A stretch of DNA of 64,000 nucleotides from Falsiroseomonas frigidaquae (GTDB lineage: Bacteria; Pseudomonadota; Alphaproteobacteria; Acetobacterales; Acetobacteraceae): contig NZ_JAAVTX010000005.1 of assembly GCF_012163145.1 (NCBI RefSeq), positions 124,001 to 188,000 of the forward strand. Direction: 5' to 3'. The translations under genes and the position numbers were made by a program. Numbering within the stretch: position 1 is the first letter of the stretch; each line of letters opens with the position of its first letter. Positions 23,821 to 31,786 of this stretch are shown here, piece after piece. The notes under the pieces were generated by a model, which had not been told where the DNA came from, searched no databases, and saw only the letters and a list, made by a program, of their open reading frames with translations.

Positions 23821-26745
23821 TTAGGCACTCCTGATCTGGCAGAGCGTGACCTTGGTTTCCTGCATGAAGGTCACCGGATCGTAGCCATAGGTGGTGATCG
23901 CATTCACGCTCTCACCCAACACGATCGGGTCGGTGCCCTGCGGATACTTGCTGCGCTGGTCCTCGCCCATGAACCAGCCGGCGAAGTGGAAGGGCATCCA
24001 GGCCACGCCACGGCCGACCCGTTCCGTCACGAGCGCCTTCACCCGCGCCTTGGAATTGTTCTCCGGCCCCATCACCCAGACGAACTGGCCGTCGCGGATA
24101 TTGCGGGTAGCCGCATCCTCCGGGTTGATCTCGACGAACATGTCCTGCTGCAACTCCGCCAGCCACTTGTTGGAGCGCGTCTCCTCGCCGCCACCCTCGT
24201 ATTCGACCAGGCGGCCGGAGGTGAGGATGATGGGGAAGTCGGGTGCAACCTGGTGGCTGCGGTTCTGCACGGATTGCCCGAGATGCGGCAGGCGGAATCC
24301 GCGGCGGTCCGGCAGGGTCGGATATTGCGCGATCAGGTCGGTGCGCGGCGTGTAGATCGGCTCGCGGTGCACCGGCACAGGGTCGGGCAGGTTCCACGCC
24401 ACGGCGCGCGCCTTGGCGTTGCCGTAGGGCACGCAGCCATGCTCCATCGCCACGCGGATGATGCCGCAGGACAGGTCGGTGGCCCAGGAGAAGTTGCCGC
24501 CGTTGCTCTCGATCCAGCCGCGCTCGGCCTCCGTCAGCTCCTCGTACCAGCCGAGGCGCTTCAGCACGGCGACGGTGAATTCCGGGTAGCCGTCCTGGAT
24601 CTCCGAACCCACGGAGTAGGAGCCCTCCGCCAGCAGCGTCTTGCCCTCCCGCTCCACGCCGAAGCGGGCCCGAAAAGTGCCGCCGCCGTTCTTCACATGC
24701 AGGTTCGTGTTGTACAGGACGTGCGTGCCGGGGTGCTTCATCTCCGGCGTGCCCCAGCAGGGCCAGGGCAGGCCGTAGAATTCATTCTCCACCGGCGTGC
24801 CGGCGGCGCCGCGCAGGGTCACCAGGTCGAACTTGTCCTGGTGTTCCATGTGCAGCTTCAGCCGCTCCGGCGACTGGCCGGAATAGCCGGTGCTGATCGA
24901 GCCGCGGTTGATCTCGCGCAGGATGCTCTCGGCGGTCGGCGCGTTGTCGCGGATCTCGTAGGGCTTGAACATCTCCGCCTGGATGCGGATCGGCATGCCC
25001 TTGCGCTCCGCCGCGCCATCCAGCGCCCCGGCCAGGCGGTACATCAGCTCGTAGTCGGTCTTCGATTCGAACAGCGGCGCGACGATGCGGCTGCCCCATT
25101 GCAGGGACCGGTTGGAGGCGGTGCGGCTGCCGTCGCATTCGAACTGCGTGCTGGCCGGCAGCAGGTAGGTGTTTTCCTTGCGGTTCGACAGCACCGCGAA
25201 GGTGGTGGGGTGCGGGTCCGCGACCACCAGCAGGTCCAGCGCCTCCAGCCCCTTCACCGCCTCAGGCATGCGGGTGACGGTGTTGCCGCCATGGCCGACC
25301 ACCAGCATGCCACGCAGCCGGTCGCGCTGCTGGATCTGGTCCTTCGGCAGCGTGATGGCATCGAAGTAGCGGGTCGTCGGGATGCCCGGCGTGCCCATCA
25401 TCGCCGGGCTGTCGAAGCGCGGCACCATGTCTTCGTAGCGCACGTTCCAGACGCGCGACCAATGCCGCCAGGCATTCTCGTCAATGCCGTAATAGGCCGG
25501 CAGCGAGGTGACATCGAGGCCGAAATCGGTGGCGCCCTGCACGTTGCAATGGCCGCGGAAGATGTTCGCGCCGCCGCCATTGTTGCCGACATTGCCGGTG
25601 GCCAGCAGCAGGATGGAGAAGGCGCGCACATTGGCGGTGCCCACCGTCTTCTGCGTGGCGCCCATGCACCAGATCAGAGTTGACGGCTTCTGGGTCGCGA
25701 AGGCCTCCGCCACCTTCTTCAGCTGCGCGCCCGGCACGCCGGTGACGCGCTGCACTTCCTCCGGCGTCCACTTCGCGCATTCGGCGCGGATCTCGTCCAT
25801 GCCGTAGACGCGCTGGGCGATGAAGTCCTTGTCTTCCCAGCCATTGGCGAAGATGTGGTGCAGCATCCCCCAGATGATCGGGATGTCCGTGCCCGGCCGG
25901 ATGCGGACAAATTCATTGGCGTGGGCCGCGGTGCGGGTGAAGCGCGGGTCGATGACGATCAGGTTCGCGCGGTTGCGTTCCTTGCCCGACAGCACGTGCT
26001 GGAGCGAAACCGGATGCGCCTCCGCCGGATTCCCGCCCATGATGATCATGGTCTTGGAATTGCGGATGTCGTTGTAGGAATTGGTCTGCGCGCCATAGCC
26101 CCAGGTGTTCGCCACGCCGGCGACGGTGGTGGAATGGCAGATGCGCGCCTGGTGATCGACCGAATTGGTGCCCCAGAACGCCGCGAACTTCCGGAACAGA
26201 TACGCGCCCTCGTTCGAGAACTTCGCGCTGCCGAGAAGGAACATGCTGTCCGGTCCGGAATCCTGCCGGATCGTCATCATCTTGTCGGCGATTTCGTTCA
26301 GCGCCACGTCCCAGGACAGGCGCTGCCACTGGCCGCCCACCAGCTTCATCGGGTATTTCAGGCGCCGGTCGCCATGCACCAGCTCACGCACCGAGGCGCC
26401 CTTGGCGCAATGCGTGCCGCGGTTGATCGGGCTGGCCCAGGTCGGCTCCTGCCCGGTCCAGACGCCGTTCTGCACTTCCGCCGTCACGGTGCAGCCGACC
26501 GAGCAATGGGTGCAGATGTTCTTGATGCGCTGGACCGGCATGCTGTGGTCCTGCACGCCCATGGCGGCACCCGGCGCCGCCTGCGCCCGCGAAGCCCCAA
26601 GCGAGCCGAGCGCCGCAAGCCCGGCCCCGGCGAAGCCCGCCTGGCGCAGGAAGCTGCGGCGGTCCAGCCCGCCGGATGAAAGGCCCTGGTAGGCGGCGGC
26701 AAGGCGCTGGCGCGCGGCCTTGCCTTCGGAGCGCTTGATCAGCAT
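23821..26745 (-). CDS. Formate dehydrogenase alpha subunit (Mo-bis-MGD, cysteine type)
   Basis: The 974-residue catalytic subunit. A twin-arginine signal (DRRSFLRQAG, Arg29-Arg30) is followed by the [4Fe-4S] ligands Cys78, Cys81, Cys85 and Cys113. In the FDH-N family the metal ligand is selenocysteine in QARVUHGPT; here the matching segment QARICHSTTVAG carries an ordinary Cys at about residue 203 followed by the catalytic-region His204, so no selenium machinery is needed. Further blocks include MIIMGGNPAEAHP, GNNGGGANIFRGHCNVQGATD and the C-terminal dinucleotide-binding domain ILTSGRLVEYEGGGEETRS. It sits between the TAT-peptide gene and the beta subunit gene in one operon. Confidence 0.95.
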   Translation of the reverse strand: MLIKRSEGKAARQRLAAAYQGLSSGGLDRRSFLRQAGFAGAGLAALGSLGASRAQAAPGAAMGVQDHSMPVQRIKNICTHCSVGCTVTAEVQNGVWTGQEPTWASPINRGTHCAKGASVRELVHGDRRLKYPMKLVGGQWQRLSWDVALNEIADKMMTIRQDSGPDSMFLLGSAKFSNEGAYLFRKFAAFWGTNSVDHQARICHSTTVAGVANTWGYGAQTNSYNDIRNSKTMIIMGGNPAEAHPVSLQHVLSGKERNRANLIVIDPRFTRTAAHANEFVRIRPGTDIPIIWGMLHHIFANGWEDKDFIAQRVYGMDEIRAECAKWTPEEVQRVTGVPGAQLKKVAEAFATQKPSTLIWCMGATQKTVGTANVRAFSILLLATGNVGNNGGGANIFRGHCNVQGATDFGLDVTSLPAYYGIDENAWRHWSRVWNVRYEDMVPRFDSPAMMGTPGIPTTRYFDAITLPKDQIQQRDRLRGMLVVGHGGNTVTRMPEAVKGLEALDLLVVADPHPTTFAVLSNRKENTYLLPASTQFECDGSRTASNRSLQWGSRIVAPLFESKTDYELMYRLAGALDGAAERKGMPIRIQAEMFKPYEIRDNAPTAESILREINRGSISTGYSGQSPERLKLHMEHQDKFDLVTLRGAAGTPVENEFYGLPWPCWGTPEMKHPGTHVLYNTNLHVKNGGGTFRARFGVEREGKTLLAEGSYSVGSEIQDGYPEFTVAVLKRLGWYEELTEAERGWIESNGGNFSWATDLSCGIIRVAMEHGCVPYGNAKARAVAWNLPDPVPVHREPIYTPRTDLIAQYPTLPDRRGFRLPHLGQSVQNRSHQVAPDFPIILTSGRLVEYEGGGEETRSNKWLAELQQDMFVEINPEDAATRNIRDGQFVWVMGPENNSKARVKALVTERVGRGVAWMPFHFAGWFMGEDQRSKYPQGTDPIVLGESVNAITTYGYDPVTFMQETKVTLCQIRSA

Positions 26746-26763
26746 CTGGCGTGCTCCCGGTTC

Positions 26764-26979
26764 TTATTCGTAACGGTTGGTGCGATAGAAGGCCTGCACA
26801 TGCGCCGAATCCGGCTGGTACCGTGCGGCCAGGCGCTGCGCCTCGTTTTCCTTGCGGGCCTCGCGCGACGGCACGCTGTCCGCGCGCTGCGCCAGGGCCG
26901 GCGTGGCCACGGCCGCACCCAGGCCGAGCGCTTTCAGGAAACCGCGGCGGACGGGCTTTTCGGCTGCCTGTTCGCTCAT
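26764..26979 (-). CDS. Small TAT-signal protein of the formate dehydrogenase region
   Basis: A 71-residue peptide with a twin-arginine leader (KPVRRGFLKALGLGAAVATPALAQ) and a short hydrophilic tail rich in charged residues ending FYRTNRYE. It matches the small 'formate dehydrogenase region TAT target' family that is found beside FDH operons. The role is unproven; position directly before the alpha gene (18 bases) suggests a companion of export or assembly. The ATG at 26979 follows a GGGAGAG ribosome-binding site. Its ORF can be extended upstream but that reads through the TorD gene. Confidence 0.85.
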   Translation of the reverse strand: MSEQAAEKPVRRGFLKALGLGAAVATPALAQRADSVPSREARKENEAQRLAARYQPDSAHVQAFYRTNRYE

Positions 26980-26995
26980 CTTGGCTCTCCCCCGA

Positions 26996-27595
26996 TCAGG
27001 CCGGCAGATCCGCTGCCGCGGCCTCGAGTTCCACGGCAAGGCGACCGAGTCGCCCCACCGCACGATAGAAATCCGCCGTCTCCGCCTTCTCCAGGTCCGC
27101 GAAGAAGCGCGCGGCCCAGGGGCGGATGTGACGGGTGAAGAACGGCAGGGATGCGTCCGGCTCGCCTGGAAAGGCGCCGGCCAACAGCCCTGCATAGGCT
27201 TCGCACAGGAAGGCGATATGGTCTTCCGGTTCCGCAACGCCCTCGGCCCGCAGGATGCCGAGCCGCGCCAGATCACCACGCAGATCGGCGAGCGGCCGCT
27301 CATGCAGGAAGCCGGTCAGGTAGTAGCTGGCATAGGGCAGCAGCTCACCGCGCCCGACCCCGATGAACAGGTTGAAGAACTCCCGCTCGGTCGCATCGGC
27401 CCGGCACCGGCCGGCCGCTTCGGCGAGGGCGCCATAGGCCGCGCCAAGCTCGCCGGTCTCGGCGCGCAGGGCCCGCATGCGGATCAACAAGCCGGCATCG
27501 GGCGCCGCGCCCAGCAGGCGGCCCAGCAGCGCGAACAACCGCGCTCGCTCGGCATCCACCGGGTCGAGAACCACTTGCGCCTGTTCTTCCTGCAT
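26996..27595 (-). CDS. TorD/DmsD-family molecular chaperone
   Basis: A 199-residue, all-helical cytoplasmic chaperone of the TorD family, which binds TAT leaders of molybdoenzymes until cofactor loading is complete. Visible blocks are the ERARLFALLGRLLGAAPD N-terminal helix, EFFNLFIGVGRGELLPYASYYLTGFLHE near residue 80 (compare the Y.S.YL.g...P family block), EPEDHIAFLCEAYAGLL near 125 and FFTRHIRPWAARFFADLE near 150. The start at 27595 is chosen over one 16 codons upstream because it better fits the family length. First gene before the TAT peptide and alpha subunit, so its client is most likely that FDH. Confidence 0.88.
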   Translation of the reverse strand: MQEEQAQVVLDPVDAERARLFALLGRLLGAAPDAGLLIRMRALRAETGELGAAYGALAEAAGRCRADATEREFFNLFIGVGRGELLPYASYYLTGFLHERPLADLRGDLARLGILRAEGVAEPEDHIAFLCEAYAGLLAGAFPGEPDASLPFFTRHIRPWAARFFADLEKAETADFYRAVGRLGRLAVELEAAAADLPA

Positions 27596-27708
27596 CCCGC
27601 CGACTTTGTCCGCCACGACGGTCGCGCAGCTCCCCAGCCACATGCGCCCGCCGCAAGGAAACCAGCGAAGCGCAAAGATCGGATTTAGGCAAGGCTTTGA
27701 TTATTAAC

Positions 27709-27723
27709 TGAGAATCGTTCTCA
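27709..27723. promoter_or_regulatory. Fur/Irr-like inverted repeat upstream of the chaperone-FDH genes
   Basis: TGAGAATCGTTCTCA, with six-base perfect arms TGAGAA/TTCTCA around three bases. It matches the 7-1-7 Fur-box pattern at most positions and also resembles the Irr iron-control element. It lies 114 bases upstream of the TorD start, in a locally AT-richer patch (TTTGATTATTAAC), and directly against the stop of the Nif11-like gene. Iron control of this iron-rich enzyme is inference. Confidence 0.45.
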
Positions 27724-27724
27724 T

Positions 27725-27997
27725 CTACCCTCCAGGGCCGTCCTCGAAGGGGCTGACCGTGGTCCTGAGATGCATGAAGCCGCCGGCCACGCGATCCAGC
27801 GTCGCCTCGTCCAGCGGTCGCGGCGCGGCATGCGGGCCGGGAAGCTCCGCGGCGTCGATGGCGTAGCCCGCCGCGCGGAAGGCGGCGGCGGCCGCCACCG
27901 GATCGGCGCCCGGCTGCAGGGAAGGTGCCAGGCGCTCGACCAATGCGGGATGGGCGACCAGGTCGCTGGCCAGGCGGTCCAGTTCAGCGCTGCTCAT
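27725..27997 (-). CDS. Nif11-like leader-type peptide
   Basis: A 90-residue peptide from the ATG at 27997. It has the shape of a Nif11-like protein: an N-terminal helix ELDRLASDLVAHPALVERLA, a second helix ending AAFRAAGYAIDAAEL (the GY....EL signature), and then LDEATLDRVAGG, the double-glycine type motif at residues ~70-75. After VAGG come 17 residues (FMHLRTTVSPFEDGPGG) that could be a core peptide but contain no Cys, one Ser and two Thr. Nif11-type leaders occur in RiPP precursors and in orphan proteins linked to nitrogen fixation. No modifying enzyme or peptidase-transporter is in the window, so the role is unknown. It belongs to the FDH-accessory gene run. Confidence 0.7.
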   Translation of the reverse strand: MSSAELDRLASDLVAHPALVERLAPSLQPGADPVAAAAAFRAAGYAIDAAELPGPHAAPRPLDEATLDRVAGGFMHLRTTVSPFEDGPGG

Positions 27998-28083
27998 CGG
28001 CTGTTCCTGCGGTGTCCAGGCGGCAAATACCGCGCCCGGCGCTTCGCCGGTCAACCCATTGGCCGCGCACGAAATCCGGCGGT

Positions 28084-28740
28084 TCAGCCGGGCATGGCGC
28101 CGCCATGGCGGCGGCGCGGCACCGGCGGGTCCTCGGCCGGCAGCGCCGCCTGCTGCAGCGCGTCCGGCACCGACGCCACCTCGCCCCCCTCATCGTATTC
28201 GGCATCGTGGTCAGCTTCGGCCGCCAGCTGTGGCGCTGCCGCTTCTTCGGCGGTGGCGACGGACGGACCAGGCTGTGGTGCCTCCCCCTCCGGCCGCTCT
28301 CCGATCGCCTGGGCCAGCAATTCCTTCAGCTTGCCGCCGATATCCAGCGAAAAGCCGGGCGGCATGCCGGCCGGGTTGTTGTAGTCCCAGGCGTAATCCG
28401 CGGGGCCGATGAAATCGCGGATCGTCGGGTCCAGCGACCACATCCGCCGCAGCGCCGCACCGCGCAGCGCGGCCGGGACGCCGGGGCGGAGGAACAGGGT
28501 GAAGTCGCTGGATTCGGTCAGATCCTCGATCCGTGGCAGGGCCGACAGGTCGATTTCCGGCACGCCGGGAATCGGGCAGGCCTGTGGCGCGGGGGATTTG
28601 AACCCGCCCTCCGCCATGGCGTCCGCTCCCGGCGTGACTTCAGGCTCCGGCGTGACATCAGGCCCTGGCGTGACCTCAGGCTCTGGGCGGCGCTTCAGGC
28701 GGGACCAGCGGCTGAGGAAGCCGTCTTCCGCGTCGCTCAT
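28084..28740 (-). CDS. DUF3306 protein, formate dehydrogenase cluster
   Basis: A 218-residue cytoplasmic protein that begins FLSRWSRLKRRPEPE, the usual DUF3306 start. A central conserved region SALPRIEDLTESSDFTLFLRPGVPAALRGAALRRMWSLDP-type with FIGPADYAWDYN (residues ~70-120) is followed by a long acidic, low-complexity tail. Near the N terminus the sequence (EVTPGPDVTPEP...) is made of three 18-bp DNA repeats (28631-28684). The biochemical role of this family is not known; it is recurrently found with FDH operons and DUF3305. Its start overlaps the DUF3305 stop (ATGA). Confidence 0.85.
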   Translation of the reverse strand: MSDAEDGFLSRWSRLKRRPEPEVTPGPDVTPEPEVTPGADAMAEGGFKSPAPQACPIPGVPEIDLSALPRIEDLTESSDFTLFLRPGVPAALRGAALRRMWSLDPTIRDFIGPADYAWDYNNPAGMPPGFSLDIGGKLKELLAQAIGERPEGEAPQPGPSVATAEEAAAPQLAAEADHDAEYDEGGEVASVPDALQQAALPAEDPPVPRRRHGGAMPG

Positions 28741-29258
28741 TCCTCCCCCTCCGCGATGCGGCTGCGATGTGCCAGGGCCTCCGGGTCCGCCTGGTCGCGC
28801 TTGCGCTTCCAGAAGCCGCGTTCCTTGTGATGCCGGGCGACGAATTCCTGCAGCACCGCATGCAGGCGCGGCGGCATGGGCAGCGATTCCAGCAAGTCCT
28901 GCCCGACATCGGCATAGAGATGCGCCTCCCCCGGATCGGCGGTGACGGTCTGCAGCGTCCAGCCGGAAACGGTCTCCGCCGGCCGCAGCAGCACCCAGAC
29001 CAGCGGCTGCGCGGAGGCAAGGTTGTGGCGGTAATTGTCGGTGTCGGTCGGGTACAGCGCCACCTCCGCGCGTCCGGCGAAGAACACGGTGCGGCCCGCC
29101 TCCTCCCGCAGCACGGTCCAGGGCGGCAGGTCCGGCGCCTCCTCCAGCACCTCGATCGCGCGCCAGGCGTATTCGGCCCAGCGGGTCACGCCGCGGCGGC
29201 GTTCCACCAGCACGGCCAGCGGGATGAACAGGCTGTCCGGGTTAACCGCGCGGGTCAT
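28737..29258 (-). CDS. DUF3305 protein, formate dehydrogenase cluster
   Basis: A 173-residue protein of the DUF3305 family: FIPLAVLVERRRGVTRWAEYAWRAIEVLE at the N terminus, FFAGRAEVALYPTDTDNYRHNL in the middle and a basic C terminus HHKERGFWKRKRDQADPEAL. No enzyme motif is apparent. ATG at 29258 is preferred over a GTG six bases earlier because GGAG lies eight bases upstream of the ATG. That same ribosome site and the ATGA junction have been copied four times in tandem directly upstream. Overlaps DUF3306 downstream. Confidence 0.87.
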   Translation of the reverse strand: MTRAVNPDSLFIPLAVLVERRRGVTRWAEYAWRAIEVLEEAPDLPPWTVLREEAGRTVFFAGRAEVALYPTDTDNYRHNLASAQPLVWVLLRPAETVSGWTLQTVTADPGEAHLYADVGQDLLESLPMPPRLHAVLQEFVARHHKERGFWKRKRDQADPEALAHRSRIAEGEE

Positions 29259-29358
29259 GCGCACCGCTCCGCGGTGGGGGTCATGCGCACCGCTCCACGG
29301 TGGCGGTCATGCGCACCGCTCCACGGTGGGGGTCATGCGCACCGCTCCACGGTGGGGG
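29255..29358 (-). repeat. 26-bp tandem repeat (4 units) forming four chained 9-codon mini-ORFs
   Basis: Four head-to-tail 26-base units (29255-29280, 29281-29306, 29307-29332, 29333-29358) sit exactly at the DUF6352/DUF3305 junction. On the minus strand each unit holds GGAGCGGTGCGCATGA, a ribosome-binding site plus overlapping start and stop. Because 26 is not a multiple of three, each ATG opens a nine-codon frame (MTPTVERCA, with variants MTATVERCA and MTPTAERCA) that stops at the next ATGA. The chain runs from the DUF6352 stop (29359-29361) to the DUF3305 ATG (29258), so ribosomes could re-initiate five times in a row. Confidence 0.9.
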
Positions 29359-30420
29359 TCATGCGCCATTCTCCCGCGCCCGCAGCGGCAGGCCGGCGAC
29401 CAGGTTCTGCGGCTTCATCCGCAGCTTCTGGGCCGCATCCATGGCGAGTGCCAGATACACCGGCTTGCCCGCGACGCGCGGCAGCACGCGGGACGATTCC
29501 TGAAAATCCAGCACGCCGAGCCAGAGGATGCGCGCCAGCCGCGCCTGCTTCACCTTCCTGCCCTGCCACAGATCATTGGCGATGCCCGTCGCCTCCGCAT
29601 CCAGCCCGACATGCCAGGTCCAGTTGCGGTCCTCGATCACCGGCACCGGGCGGATCGTCACCTCCTCCCCCATCACATGGCCGATGAAGCGTTCCAGCGC
29701 GCGCGCCAGCCCGTGCTGGCCGGGCCGGTTCTCGGCGATGTCGAGCGCGAAATCATGTGCATCCGACCGCCCGCGATAGAGCGGCGCATTGTCCTCCGAC
29801 AGCACATCCAGCTCGACCTCGCGGGGCGGCGATCCGGCCTCCACCAGCAACTGCCCGAGCGCGCCGAAGCCGCCATCGGCGCCGCGCATCTCCAGCACTT
29901 CCTCATCGGCCAGCAGCAGCGCGCCCTGGTGGATGGCGGCGCGCTGCGGGCGGAAGAACAGCTCCGCCGCACGCAGGGTGAAGGCATCCTCCACCCCCTC
30001 CAGCGCGGCTCGGGTCACGAGGTGGGTCAGCATCTGCAGGAAGATCGGCGGCACGCCCTGCACGCCGCCGCGGAACAGGTCGAGCCAGGCTGCTTCCAGG
30101 CTCGGCTGCGCCGCCACCCGGTCGCGGAAGCCGAGGAACACCGCGAAATTCTCCCGCGCATCCGCATCCGCCAGCCGCGCCAGCTCCGCGGCCGCCACCG
30201 CCCGCATCGGGTCGGCCAGCAGCGCGGCATGCAGCGCGCGCTCCGCCGGGCAGGCCTCCTCCGGCGGCACCAGCTCCGGCCGGGCGCAGAAGGCGCGCCA
30301 GAGATCGGGCGTGCCGAGGATGCGGCCCTGCTCGTCCCGGTCGCACAGATGGTGGCCGGAAGCGACCCAGAAATCGCCCGGGGCCAGGCCGAGGGGGGCC
30401 AATCCTGCGGGGGCGCTCAT
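29359..30420 (-). CDS. DUF6352-type protein, formate dehydrogenase cluster
   Basis: A 353-residue cytoplasmic protein. The N terminus GDFWVASGHHLCDRDEQGRILGTPDLWRAF is a well conserved block in this FDH-associated family, as are the DNAPLYRGRSDAHDFALDIA block near 210 and the NWTWHVGLDAEATGIANDLW block near 280. No nucleotide-binding or redox motif is visible. The family has no known activity; by context it is an assembly or maturation factor of formate dehydrogenase. The stop codon overlaps the first mini-ORF of the 26-bp repeat array. Overlaps the DUF6505 gene upstream by four bases. Confidence 0.82.
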   Translation of the reverse strand: MSAPAGLAPLGLAPGDFWVASGHHLCDRDEQGRILGTPDLWRAFCARPELVPPEEACPAERALHAALLADPMRAVAAAELARLADADARENFAVFLGFRDRVAAQPSLEAAWLDLFRGGVQGVPPIFLQMLTHLVTRAALEGVEDAFTLRAAELFFRPQRAAIHQGALLLADEEVLEMRGADGGFGALGQLLVEAGSPPREVELDVLSEDNAPLYRGRSDAHDFALDIAENRPGQHGLARALERFIGHVMGEEVTIRPVPVIEDRNWTWHVGLDAEATGIANDLWQGRKVKQARLARILWLGVLDFQESSRVLPRVAGKPVYLALAMDAAQKLRMKPQNLVAGLPLRARENGA

Positions 30421-30956
30421 GGCCGGTTCAATCGGGTCAGGTCGGGGTGCTCCACGGCTTCGTCCTCGCTCTCCACCACGGCGAAGACCGGCAGGCTGGT
30501 GAACTGGCTGTGCGGCGTCTCGCGCCGATGCAGGGTGCGGAAACGCTCCCGCACCTGGCCGTCCTCGACGCTGCGGGACAGGGCGAGCACCGTGCCGGGC
30601 GGATGGTCGCAGAGGCTTTCGGCGAAGGCGATCTCCTCCCGCGCCGCGTCCTCCGCCGCCGCGTCATCGGGCGCGCCATGGCGGGTGCGGATGTGCCGGG
30701 CGAGCGCGGCCAGCGCCGCAGCCCGTTCCACCTCGCTCGCCTCCGCCACTTCGACCAGGGTGGACCAGCCGAAGGAGGTCAGGCCGAGGAAGCCGCCCCG
30801 GAACGCCTGACGGCGCTTGCCGGACAGGGATTCCGGCGCCTCGTCCCAGAATTCGAAGCCACCCGGCACCGCCCATTCGCCCGGCTCGGCCGGCTCGGCG
30901 AAGATCACGGTGTCGGAAGGGTCGAGCCGCAGGGTGCGCGGCAGGCGATGCGTCAT
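30417..30956 (-). CDS. DUF6505-type protein, formate dehydrogenase cluster
   Basis: A 179-residue protein from the ATG at 30956 (MTHRLPRTLRLDPSDTVIF). Blocks EPGEWAVPGGFEFWDEAP, FRGGFLGLTSFGWSTLVEVAEA and FAESLCDHPPGTVLALSRSVEDG match the small family seen next to DUF6352 and a ligase-fold protein in FDH clusters; the name is from memory and is moderately sure. No catalytic motif. A longer reading frame upstream overlaps the ligase-fold gene and is rejected. It overlaps both neighbours by four bases, so the four genes from 31675 to 28737 are translationally coupled. Confidence 0.78.
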   Translation of the reverse strand: MTHRLPRTLRLDPSDTVIFAEPAEPGEWAVPGGFEFWDEAPESLSGKRRQAFRGGFLGLTSFGWSTLVEVAEASEVERAAALAALARHIRTRHGAPDDAAAEDAAREEIAFAESLCDHPPGTVLALSRSVEDGQVRERFRTLHRRETPHSQFTSLPVFAVVESEDEAVEHPDLTRLNRP

Positions 30957-31675
30957 GCGGCCTCCATCAGTGCGGCGGCCAGCGGGTGCAGGCGGCGCGT
31001 GCCATCCTGTTCCAGCACCAGCGCGCCGGTCGCCGGGTCCAGCCCACGCCGTGCCTCGCCCATCCAGGGCGCGGCCTCCATGCGGGACAGGTACCGGTCG
31101 GCCAGGCGGCGGAAGCCGCCCTGCGGGCCGGGGTGCTGCCATTCGGCCAGCCCCGCCATCAGGTGCCGCGCCCAGGCGGCGGTGAGCTCGGCGGCGGAGA
31201 CATCCTCCTCCGCCCAGCCTTCCTCGCGCAGCGCCGTCTGTTGCAGGCCATGGCCGGGTTCCCAGCCGGCGGGGAAGGTCAGCCGCGCCTCGATGCCCAC
31301 CACCAGCCAATCCGGCACCGCCTCCTCCGCCGCGCCATGCGGCCAGGCGAGGCGGGCCCGGCCGATGCGGCCGCCATTGACGTGGATCGTGGACGGCCAG
31401 CCAAGGGTGATGGCGACCTCCGCCGGGCCATAGGCGCCCAGCGCATCAGCCAGCGCATTGGCGGCGGCGAACAGCGCCGGGCGGGCGGCGGCCAGCGGCA
31501 GTTCCGGCTCCAGCACCACCGCCGCCTCGATCCGCGCGACGGAGCGCACCCAGGCCAGTGTGCCGGCGCCATGCTGCGGGGCGAGTTCCACGGCGCGGCG
31601 CAGGGCATCGCCACCCTCGCGCAGGGCAATGACGGGGCTGAAGGCGGTGGGCAGATCGGGCAGGCCGGTTGTCAC
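30953..31675 (-). CDS. Biotin/lipoate protein ligase-fold protein (degenerate active site)
   Basis: A 240-residue protein with the BirA/LplA ligase fold: the ALPQHGAGTLAW-like loop near 35, the LFAAANALADALGAYG helix near 75 and the LGWPSTIHVNGGRIGRARLA strand pair near 92. In true ligases these read GRGRxGR, and KWPND...KLAGIL with a catalytic lysine. Here the Gly/Arg nucleotide loop is AGTLAWVRS, WPND is WPST and the lysine is Arg or Gly. It therefore looks non-catalytic or re-purposed. It is the first gene of the accessory run and is divergent from the polyferredoxin gene over 111 bases. Confidence 0.8.
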   Translation of the reverse strand: MTTGLPDLPTAFSPVIALREGGDALRRAVELAPQHGAGTLAWVRSVARIEAAVVLEPELPLAAARPALFAAANALADALGAYGPAEVAITLGWPSTIHVNGGRIGRARLAWPHGAAEEAVPDWLVVGIEARLTFPAGWEPGHGLQQTALREEGWAEEDVSAAELTAAWARHLMAGLAEWQHPGPQGGFRRLADRYLSRMEAAPWMGEARRGLDPATGALVLEQDGTRRLHPLAAALMEAA

Positions 31676-31786
31676 GGCGGCGGTGTCTTTCCCGGTGTCC
31701 CTCGCAAGGGCGCGAGGCTGGGGATATATGACGGGTCAACCACCTGGCCTAGAGCCGGGGCAGGCACGAGGACGCCCGGCGCCCGC

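Noticed and set aside
26120-26170. Possible selenocysteine site in the FDH alpha subunit
   Set aside because: The position that is Sec in FDH-N is an ordinary Cys codon (ICHSTTV), and there is no in-frame TGA.
29255-29358. CRISPR-like array
   Set aside because: The 26-base units are contiguous without spacers and no cas genes are present; they are a simple tandem repeat.
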